Shown: one piece after another, positions 1 to 5,493 of the stretch
Numbering within the stretch: the first letter of the stretch is position 1
How the letters are laid out: each line of letters begins with the position of its first letter
Assembly (NCBI GenBank): GCA_021793495.1
Contig: JAJYSQ010000058.1
Span: forward strand, 1-7,797
DNA length: 7,797 nucleotides
Direction of reading: 5' to 3'
DNA from: Actinomycetes bacterium
GTDB lineage: Bacteria > Actinomycetota > Actinomycetes > JAJYSQ01
The notes under the pieces: model-generated
Told to the model about the DNA's origin: nothing
Databases searched by the model: none
What the model saw: only the letters and a program-made list of their open reading frames with translations
Translations under genes and position numbers: made by a program

Positions 1-161
1 CTCCGAGCCCAGCGAACTACCGGGTGTTCGACGTGACCAACAGCGGGCTGGAGGTCACTTTCCTCGACGCGCCGGCCCGGTACGGCGCTCCCCGGGTCTA
101 CCTGCCCGGCACCGCACTGAACTCCGTGGCTGACTTCTCCGGACCGATGGGTGCACCCTGA
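1..161 (+). CDS. 3' end of an unrecognised gene (partial)
   Basis: The reading frame starting at base 3 is open from the window edge to a TGA at 159-161 and gives 52 C-terminal residues. These include NYRVFDVTNSGLEVTF and APRVYLPGT. The alternation of hydrophobic and polar residues suggests beta strands, as at the end of a secreted or enzymatic beta-rich domain, but no family motif is visible and I do not assign a function. Codon use (G/C in third positions) fits a real gene. The other two + frames hit stops within the same stretch. It converges with the - strand membrane protein gene, with 29 bp between their stops. Confidence 0.6.
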   Translation, partial: PSPANYRVFDVTNSGLEVTFLDAPARYGAPRVYLPGTALNSVADFSGPMGAP

Positions 162-190
162 CGGTCCCCGCTGGTCCTGATGGTCGATGG

Positions 191-2599
191 TCACAGTTGA
201 CCGCGCCGGTGCAGCACCGTGAAGCTGAGCCAGCCGACCGGGATCGGCAACCAGAAGGTGACCACCCGGTAGAGCAGCACCGCGGAGACCGCCACCGGGG
301 CGCCAAGCCCCGCCGCCGCCAGCCCGTACGACATGGCCGCCTCGATCCCGCCCAGCCCGCCGGGAGTCGGGATCGCCGAGCCGACCACGGCGCCGGCAAG
401 GTACACCACCGCCACTGCATCCAACGGCAGGTGCGCGCCGAAAGCCCGCACCGAGGCGTCCAGGCACAGGATGTAGGCGATGTTCAGGATGAGCCCGCCG
501 CTGACCCCCACCGCGAGCCGACGCGGCTGCTGGAAGACCGCGACCAGCCGGGGAATCACCCGGCGCAGCAGCGGAGCGACCCGGACCGCGAGCAGCCGAC
601 GGCCCACCGGCAGGCTCAGCCCGATCAACGCCAGGATCACCACGATCAGCACGCCGATGACCGCGCCCTGCGGGGGGACGAACGCCGCGTGGGCGCCGGT
701 ACCGGCCAGCACCCCGAACAGCACGAGCAGCCCGGCGTGCACCACAAACATGACGGTCTGGGACAGCCCGACGCTGCCGACGGCGACTGCAGGGTCGACG
801 CCCGAACGCTCGAGGAAGCGTGCGTTCAGCGCCACGTTGCCTACCGCGCTGGGGGCGACCAAGCTGACGAAGGACACCGCGAGCTGAGTGGCCACGGCCC
901 GCAGGAAGCTGACCGAGGCGACGACGAACCCGACCACGACCATCGCCGCGGCGAGGTAGGTGACCGCCGAGAGTCCCAGGGCCACCAGACCCCAGCGCCA
1001 GTCGGCCTGGGCCACCAACGTGCCGATGTTGACCCGGGCGAGCTGAGTCAGGACCACGTACGCGGCGACCGCACCACCGACCACTGCCAGCAAGGTGCGC
1101 GGGGGCAGCCGCTCGAGCTTGATCTCCTCGTACGGCTCGTCACTGGGCACCGCCGTGAGGATCTCGGCCCGCAGGTCGTGCAGCAGCCGGCGGTGCTCCC
1201 GCAACGTCTGCCGGGTTGACCGGGCCAAGGCGATCCGCTGCAGCAGGGGCAAGGCGCCCAGCAGGGCCTCGGGTCCCAGCACGACCGCGCCGGCCTTCAC
1301 CGCACGCTCGACGCCGACTCGCAGGGCGAGGGTCACGAGCAGCTGCACGGTGTCCAGCCGCGCCGCCAGCTCGCCGACCGCGACGTCCCCGGAGGCGAGG
1401 TCCAGCAGCACGACCCGTCCGTCCTCGGCGAGCAGCACGTGGTCACCGGTCAGCCCGCGGTGCACCAGGTGGTGGGACTGCATCCGGGCCAGGGCAAGGA
1501 ACGCTGCCTCGAGCCGAGGCGTGTCCAGCGCCTCGACCGGAGCGTCGTCGAGCCGGACCCCGCTCACCCGCCGGTACGCGGTGAGTGCAGCGAAGCGCCC
1601 GACCTCACAGACCGCGACCAGCTCGGGAGCAGGCACCCCGGCGCGAGCGACCGCCAGGGACATCAACGCCTCGTGGTCCAGGGCGCTGCGCACGGTCAGG
1701 TACGAGCGACGGGTCGCCGGTCCGCGCAGCCGCAGCCGGCGCCACGCGCGGTAGGCGATGTTCGATCCGAACGTGTCGCGATCCAGGACGTGCACATCCA
1801 ACGGACCCGCGTCATCGCGCATGGTTGCCCGGTAGCTGCGCGCCTCCCCGTCCCCGGCATCCACCCGTTCGAGCCGGACCACCGGCAGCCCGCACCCGAC
1901 CAGAGCGTCGGCCACCTCCCGTCCCGGCGGTCGGGTGCTCGCGGCACCGTAGACGTAGCGGACCAGCAACCCGACCGTCCAGCCGAGCAGGATCGATACG
2001 CCGGTCGCCAGCACGGTGATGCTGCCGGACAGCACGCCGGTGACCGCGACCGAGCCGAGGAAGATCGTGGCCAGCACCTGGATGCGTCGGCGACCCGCCA
2101 GGTCCGCAGTGATCAGGAAGGCCACCACCGCGGTCAGCAGCCCCTGGACCGGGGAAGAGCGGCGCCCGTCGGCCAGCACCTTGGTCAGTGCCTCCAGCAG
2201 CCGACCCGGATGCTCATGCATCACCCAGGTCTCCAGGCCGAGGGCGACAGACAACGCCAGGGTGGCCGCGACCAGGGCGCCGAGCAGCCGCGTCGGCCGT
2301 CGGCGGACCAGCAGATCGATGGCCACGGCCACCGGCACCGCGATCACCCCGACCCCGCCCACCAGGGTGACCGCGACCAGCAGCAGCCGCGGCAGCCCGG
2401 TCACCGCGCCGACCAGGTCCTGCTCCAACCCGGCAGCGGTACCGACCGCGACATTGCCCAGCACCAGCACCAGCACCAGCCCGGCGAGCACGAGCACGAA
2501 GCGCAGCAGGTCGGTCGGACGCCGGACGCGGTCGGGCAGCACCGGTTCGACGACGACGGCGCCACGCGCACTCGTGGTCGTCTCAGTCCGCTGGCCCAC
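191..2599 (-). CDS. Kinase-like / YbhN-MprF-type flippase-domain fusion membrane protein
   Basis: This is an 802-residue integral membrane protein of a type common in actinobacteria. Residues 31-216 hold about six hydrophobic segments. Residues 225-480 form a soluble kinase-like domain (aminoglycoside phosphotransferase/RIO-like fold by inference), with HRGLTGDHVLL at 380-390 in the catalytic-loop position and VVLLDLASG at 396-404 in the DFG-like position. Residues 500-795 form the UPF0104/YbhN-MprF transmembrane domain, with the signature PTPGGLGGIEAA at 744-755. The C-terminal aminoacyl-transferase domain of true MprF is absent, so it is not a lysyl-phosphatidylglycerol synthase. By family it probably moves or handles a lipid or polyprenyl-linked substrate; the substrate is unknown. 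The catalytic loop lacks the usual Asp and Asn. The start is a GTG with only a weak GGGA upstream, and an in-frame TAG lies further upstream, so the N-terminus is moderately sure. It is transcribed divergently from tesB. Confidence 0.9.
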   Translation of the reverse strand: MGQRTETTTSARGAVVVEPVLPDRVRRPTDLLRFVLVLAGLVLVLVLGNVAVGTAAGLEQDLVGAVTGLPRLLLVAVTLVGGVGVIAVPVAVAIDLLVRRRPTRLLGALVAATLALSVALGLETWVMHEHPGRLLEALTKVLADGRRSSPVQGLLTAVVAFLITADLAGRRRIQVLATIFLGSVAVTGVLSGSITVLATGVSILLGWTVGLLVRYVYGAASTRPPGREVADALVGCGLPVVRLERVDAGDGEARSYRATMRDDAGPLDVHVLDRDTFGSNIAYRAWRRLRLRGPATRRSYLTVRSALDHEALMSLAVARAGVPAPELVAVCEVGRFAALTAYRRVSGVRLDDAPVEALDTPRLEAAFLALARMQSHHLVHRGLTGDHVLLAEDGRVVLLDLASGDVAVGELAARLDTVQLLVTLALRVGVERAVKAGAVVLGPEALLGALPLLQRIALARSTRQTLREHRRLLHDLRAEILTAVPSDEPYEEIKLERLPPRTLLAVVGGAVAAYVVLTQLARVNIGTLVAQADWRWGLVALGLSAVTYLAAAMVVVGFVVASVSFLRAVATQLAVSFVSLVAPSAVGNVALNARFLERSGVDPAVAVGSVGLSQTVMFVVHAGLLVLFGVLAGTGAHAAFVPPQGAVIGVLIVVILALIGLSLPVGRRLLAVRVAPLLRRVIPRLVAVFQQPRRLAVGVSGGLILNIAYILCLDASVRAFGAHLPLDAVAVVYLAGAVVGSAIPTPGGLGGIEAAMSYGLAAAGLGAPVAVSAVLLYRVVTFWLPIPVGWLSFTVLHRRGQL

Positions 2600-2691
2600 G
2601 TCGGGGATCGTCCCACAGCGCGCCGACCTGGGCCCGGGAGGACGCAGTCGTGCCCTACGGTGGAGCTATTCGGTGCGCAGGCTCCGGATCA

Positions 2692-2739
2692 GGCCCAGCA
2701 ACCAGCAGGCCCAGCAACCAGCAGGCCCAGCAACCAGCA
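2692..2739. repeat. Three exact tandem copies of a 16-bp unit in the tesB leader
   Basis: GGCCCAGCAACCAGCA occurs at 2692-2707, 2708-2723 and 2724-2739 with no mismatch, followed by GG as the start of a fourth copy. The array ends inside the AGGAGG ribosome binding site of tesB. The unit length is not a multiple of three, so copy-number change would shift any upstream reading frame, but it lies before the chosen start and would only change leader length. Perfect identity suggests recent slippage expansion. Confidence 0.95.
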
Positions 2740-2744
2740 GGAGG
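2739..2744 (+). promoter_or_regulatory. Shine-Dalgarno site of tesB
   Basis: AGGAGG is a perfect consensus site five bases before the GTG at 2750. It decides the tesB start, because the frame stays open far upstream (antisense to the membrane protein gene) and would otherwise allow much longer products. Its first bases belong to the end of the 16-bp tandem repeat. Confidence 0.85.
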
Positions 2745-2749
2745 CACGG

Positions 2750-3622
2750 GTGGGCGCGGCCCTCGACGAGCTGCTCGAGATCCTCGACCTCGAACGCATC
2801 GAGGACGACGTGTTCCGCGGACGTAGCCCGCAGGAGTCCGCGCAGCGGGTCTTCGGCGGCCAGGTGGCCGGGCAGGCGCTGGTCGCGGCGGGACGTACGG
2901 TCCCCCTCGGACGTGCCGTGCACTCGCTGCACGCGTACTTCCTGCGCCCCGGGGACCCGAGCGTGCCCTTGCTCTACCAGGTCGACCGCAGCCGGGACGG
3001 GCAGTCGTTCTCGGTGCGCCGGGTGGTGGCTGTCCAGCACGGTCGGCCGGTGTTCACGCTGTCGGCCTCGTTCCAGGTGGCCGACGCCGGCCTGGAGCAT
3101 CAGGACACGATGCCCGCAGCCCCCGACCCCGAGACGCTGCCGTCGATCGCCGAACGGCTGGCGGCGGCTGGCGGGGAGCTCGGCGGTGAGGCTACAGCCT
3201 GGTGGTCGCGACCCCGGCCGATCGACGTGCGCCACGTCGAGGAACCCGTCTACCTGATGGGGGACGGCCATCCGGGCGAGCCGCGGCAGATGGTCTGGAT
3301 GAGGGCCGCCGGCGCCCTGGGCGACCAGCCGCTGCTGCACGAGTGCGTGGTCACCTACGCCTCCGACATGACGCTGCTGGACTCGGTGCTGCGCGCCCAC
3401 GGGCACTCGTGGTCCTCCGGGCGCCTGAAGGTCGCCAGCCTGGACCACGCGATGTGGTTCCACCGGCCGTTCCGGGCCGACGAATGGCTGCTCTACGTCC
3501 AGGAGAGCCCATCCGCCTCGGGGGCACGCGGGTTCGCGCGTGGCCAGATCTTCACGCACGACGGCCGGCTGGTGGTCTCCGTGGCTCAAGAAGGAATGGT
3601 CCGCGTGGTCGAGCCCCGATGA
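2750..3622 (+). CDS. tesB: Acyl-CoA thioesterase II
   Basis: TesB-family thioesterases hydrolyse acyl-CoA to free fatty acid and CoA in the cytoplasm, using a double hotdog fold. From the GTG with the perfect AGGAGG the product is 290 residues, the usual family length. The N-terminal hotdog includes RVFGGQVAGQALVAA (33-47), HSLHAYFLRPGD (58-69) and DGQSFSVRRV (83-92). The C-terminal hotdog includes the Asp-containing YASDMTLLDS (D206), LDHAMWFHRPF (231-241), ESPSASGARGF (252-262) and VAQEG with Q280. In E. coli TesB the catalytic set is Asp-Thr-Gln; here Asp and Gln are present but the Thr position reads Pro254, followed by Ser255, a variant I recall from actinobacterial members. It has its own divergent promoter region and converges on ctaG. 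The physiological acyl chain cannot be told from sequence. Confidence 0.95.
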   Translation: MGAALDELLEILDLERIEDDVFRGRSPQESAQRVFGGQVAGQALVAAGRTVPLGRAVHSLHAYFLRPGDPSVPLLYQVDRSRDGQSFSVRRVVAVQHGRPVFTLSASFQVADAGLEHQDTMPAAPDPETLPSIAERLAAAGGELGGEATAWWSRPRPIDVRHVEEPVYLMGDGHPGEPRQMVWMRAAGALGDQPLLHECVVTYASDMTLLDSVLRAHGHSWSSGRLKVASLDHAMWFHRPFRADEWLLYVQESPSASGARGFARGQIFTHDGRLVVSVAQEGMVRVVEPR

Positions 3623-3653
3623 CCGGGTAGGCCGCAGGCATCCAGGACCCGGT
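3622..3653. terminator. Possible weak terminator hairpin after tesB
   Basis: ACCGGGT at 3622-3628 and ACCCGGT at 3647-3653 form a perfect 7-bp inverted repeat with an 18-base loop, beginning at the last base of the tesB stop codon. There is no T-run after it. Position and GC stem fit an actinobacterial terminator without a U tract, but the right arm also overlaps the ctaG-like remnant, so the repeat may be chance. Confidence 0.3.
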
Positions 3654-3738
3654 GCTCATGGTGACCCTCGGCGTCGCGCTCCTGGTCAGCGGGGCGCTGT
3701 ACCGGTGGCCGCTGGTCGGGGTGGACCCGCCCGATCAC
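3637..3738 (+). pseudogene. Remnant of a CtaG-like gene, inverted relative to intact ctaG
   Basis: The + frame through 3637-3738 encodes QDPVLMVTLGVALLVSGAL followed by YRWPLVGVDPPDH. This aligns without gaps to residues 232-263 of the intact CtaG on the other strand (HPALMAFFNVAFLVSGAL, then YWWPLVGLDPVPH). The fragment has no credible start: an in-frame TAG lies at 3628-3630 and there is no ribosome binding site before the GTG at 3652. After the shared block the frame continues as unrelated sequence antisense to the ctaG tail and stops at 3895-3897. It is therefore a broken internal piece of a CtaG-family membrane segment. DNA identity is very high in 3680-3729 and much lower in 3661-3679, which suggests either a diverged paralog with a conversion tract or a partial inverted duplication. 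Confidence 0.75.
3680..3729 (+). repeat. Inverted repeat, left arm (ctaG fragment)
   Basis: This 50-bp stretch equals the reverse complement of 4152-4201 at 47 of 50 positions, counted by eye. The mismatches are the third base of arm codon Tyr-Arg/Trp region at 3703 and two bases at 3721 and 3726. The arms are 422 bp apart and flank the 3' third of ctaG. Confidence 0.9.
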
Positions 3739-4931
3739 ATCTGGTCGACGCGCCCGGGCATCGGGCACCACGGACGGACCATGCCCGCCGCCAACCCATC
3801 GACCGCGGTCTCGCCCGGCAGCACCCGGCCGGTGTCCGGCACCGGACGTCCCGCGGCCCGAGCCCGGTCCACCCGGTCCTGCGCCGCGTCGAGCTGACGA
3901 TCGATCCGGCGGGCTGCCCGGGTCTCCGACCGGTTCCACTGCCAGACGATCGCCCCAAGACCCAGCGCGTTGGTCATCTCGCTGGAGGCCCAGAGCACGC
4001 CGCCGCCGACGAGCACCTGTCCGGCCCCGTACAGCCCGATGACCGGCAGCGACTTGGCCATCATGACCGCCACTCCCAGGAATGCTTCGAACGGCGCACC
4101 GAGAAAGAGGCTGAGCACCTTGCCCCAGTAGGGGAAGCGCCAGTGCGGAACCGGATCCAACCCGACCAGCGGCCACCAGTACAGCGCCCCGCTGACCAGG
4201 AATGCAACGTTGAAGAAGGCCATGAGCGCCGGGTGCATCATGGCGTCGACGACCGCCGAGGTGGTGAAGAACCAGATCATCACCCCGTAGTAGCCGAAGA
4301 AGCTGACCACCGGGAAGTGCGCGATGCGCATCACCCGGCTGCGCAGCGTCGCGACGATCCCTCGGCGAACCCGGCGGGGACTGGTGCGCAGCGCCAGCGT
4401 GGTGGGCGCCGCCAGCGCCAGCAGGATCGGGCTGAAGATCATCAGGGTCAGGTGCTGGAGGACATGCATGACGAAGTCCTGGCCGGCCAGGTACCCCACG
4501 CTGGATCCGACCGCCAGCCACCCGAGGCTCACCCCGAGCAGGAACGCCACGGTACGGCTCACCGGCCAGCGTCCTTGCTGGTGGCTGATCTGCCGCGCAG
4601 CGGCGACGTACCAGGAGCCGAGCAGGACGGCCAGCACCAGGCAGACCGACGGGAACGGCGCGCTGACGGCCCCCGGGGCCAGCAGCACCGCGGAGATACC
4701 GGCGCTCGACGCCCCGATCCGCCACGGCCCAGGTCGCAGCAGGCGCACGCGCCCACCGTCGCGTCCGCGCCAGACCAGCCCGACCAGCACGGCGGCCAGC
4801 AGCGCGAGACCGACCACGCTGGCCGGCACCAGCCAGTGCTCGAGCAGGTCCGCCGGCGTGAGGGGCACGTACACCCCCATGCCGGGGCCCTGGGGCGCTC
4901 CGGGACCGGGGGGCATCGGCATGGATGCCAT
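3735..4931 (-). CDS. ctaG: Cytochrome c oxidase assembly protein, CtaG (caa3_CtaG) family
   Basis: CtaG-family membrane proteins are needed to mature the CuB site of haem-copper oxidases. The product has 398 residues with about seven hydrophobic segments (near 32-54, 78-112, 127-148, 158-181, 206-224, 234-256, 282-328). Family-like stretches include HVLQHLTLMIFSPILLALAAP (within 156-176), APTTLALR (175-182), HPALMAFFN (233-241) and WPLVGLDPVPHW (253-264). The first 18 residues are rich in Met, Pro and Gly. A charged cytoplasmic-looking tail follows residue 333, and its last 24 or so residues, ending in MPGRVDQM, look unlike the family and abut the rearranged repeat. The ATG start is four bases after the sigma factor stop, with GAGGAAG lying inside the sigma gene's last codons, so translation is probably coupled. 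It is the last gene of the operon. Confidence 0.92.
   Translation of the reverse strand: MASMPMPPGPGAPQGPGMGVYVPLTPADLLEHWLVPASVVGLALLAAVLVGLVWRGRDGGRVRLLRPGPWRIGASSAGISAVLLAPGAVSAPFPSVCLVLAVLLGSWYVAAARQISHQQGRWPVSRTVAFLLGVSLGWLAVGSSVGYLAGQDFVMHVLQHLTLMIFSPILLALAAPTTLALRTSPRRVRRGIVATLRSRVMRIAHFPVVSFFGYYGVMIWFFTTSAVVDAMMHPALMAFFNVAFLVSGALYWWPLVGLDPVPHWRFPYWGKVLSLFLGAPFEAFLGVAVMMAKSLPVIGLYGAGQVLVGGGVLWASSEMTNALGLGAIVWQWNRSETRAARRIDRQLDAAQDRVDRARAAGRPVPDTGRVLPGETAVDGLAAGMVRPWCPMPGRVDQM
4152..4201 (-). repeat. Inverted repeat, right arm (inside ctaG)
   Basis: This is the partner of 3680-3729. It encodes residues 245-260 of CtaG (LVSGALYWWPLVGLDP), part of a transmembrane segment, and is in the same reading frame as the left arm. 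Confidence 0.9.
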
Positions 4932-4935
4932 CGGA

Positions 4936-5493
4936 CTACCGCTTCCTCAAGACCTGCGCCGGCAGCACGCCGGTCGACGCCTCGCCCTCGGTGATCGCCT
5001 CGACCAGCCGGGCACGCGCCCGGGCGACCCGGGAGCGGATGGTCCCGATCGGCACCTGGGCGACCTGCGCGGCCTGGGCGTAGCTGAAACCGAGGACCTG
5101 GGTCAGCACGAAGGCCTCCCGCAGGTCGACCGGGAGGTCGGCCAAGAGCATCTCGGTGGCCACGTGCTCGGCATGATCGCCCGCATGGGGCAGCGTGCCG
5201 CCCAGCGGTCGGCGTGCGATCCGGCGGGCGATCTCGTCAGCGCACACACCGCGCACGATCGTGGCCAGCCAGGCCATCGCTGCGCACTCGCCGCGGAACC
5301 CGCCCAAGCCACGCAGCGCCCGGAGGTACGTCTCCTGTGCCAGGTCCTCGGCACTGGCCGGGTCGACCAGGTGGGCACAGGCCCGCCACACGCGTTCCTG
5401 GCTCAGCTCGACGAACCGGGCCGCGGCACGCCGGTCGCCGGCCGCGGCCCGGCGGGCGGCCCGGGTGAGCGGATCATCGATCGGTACGCTCAC
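4936..5493 (-). CDS. sigC: ECF RNA polymerase sigma factor, SigC-like
   Basis: This 185-residue sigma factor directs RNA polymerase to alternative promoters. Region 2 covers about residues 22-95, with DLAQETYLRAL at 50-60 and the promoter-melting/-10 part AMAWLATIVRGVCADEIARR at 72-91. Region 4 covers about 115-163, with LPVDLREAFVLTQVLGFSYA at 120-139 and the -35 recognition helix IGTIRSRVARARARL at 149-163. This region and the overall length closely match Mycobacterium tuberculosis SigC as I recall it. The GTG start is chosen because it overlaps the lipoprotein stop as GTGA and has GGGAG six bases upstream; the longer open frame to 5700 is antisense-like noise over the lipoprotein gene. No anti-sigma gene is adjacent. 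Neighbours are copper/oxidase assembly genes, which fits reports linking SigC to copper supply in mycobacteria; its regulon here is inferred, not shown. Confidence 0.88.
   Translation of the reverse strand: MSVPIDDPLTRAARRAAAGDRRAAARFVELSQERVWRACAHLVDPASAEDLAQETYLRALRGLGGFRGECAAMAWLATIVRGVCADEIARRIARRPLGGTLPHAGDHAEHVATEMLLADLPVDLREAFVLTQVLGFSYAQAAQVAQVPIGTIRSRVARARARLVEAITEGEASTGVLPAQVLRKR

Larger units (their letters stand above)
2600..2749. promoter_or_regulatory. Divergent intergenic region between the flippase-like gene and tesB
   Basis: This 150-bp spacer separates two divergently transcribed genes and so should hold promoters for both. I see no convincing -35/-10 pair. TACGGT at 2656-2661 fits a loose TANNNT -10 for the + strand but has no matching -35. 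The right third is filled by a 16-bp tandem repeat. The assignment as a promoter region rests on gene orientation, not on motifs. Confidence 0.4.

Noticed and set aside
162..190. Terminator between the partial gene and the membrane protein gene
   Set aside because: The 29-bp convergent gap shows no convincing stem and no T-run.
197..1219. Open + frame of 340 codons
   Set aside because: It is a shadow of the 802-residue membrane protein gene, with low-complexity charged composition and no ribosome binding site or domain.
2639..2673. Possible SigC-type promoter on the - strand before the membrane protein gene (CCGAAT at 2668-2673, CGTCCT at 2639-2644)
   Set aside because: The spacing is 23 bases, longer than the 16-20 expected from the mycobacterial SigC consensus, and the last base of the -10 part does not fit.
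2692..2739. CRISPR-like array
   Set aside because: The 16-bp units are directly adjacent with no spacers, so this is a plain tandem repeat.
1439..2749. Long upstream extension of the tesB reading frame
   Set aside because: It is antisense to the membrane protein gene, is rich in Gln, Arg, His and Asp as reverse-complement frames of GC-rich genes usually are, and the AGGAGG plus GTG at 2750 gives the normal TesB length.
3586..4725. Alternative - frame of 379 codons over ctaG
   Set aside because: It lies in another frame of the same strand as ctaG and lacks the membrane segments and family motifs of the ctaG frame.
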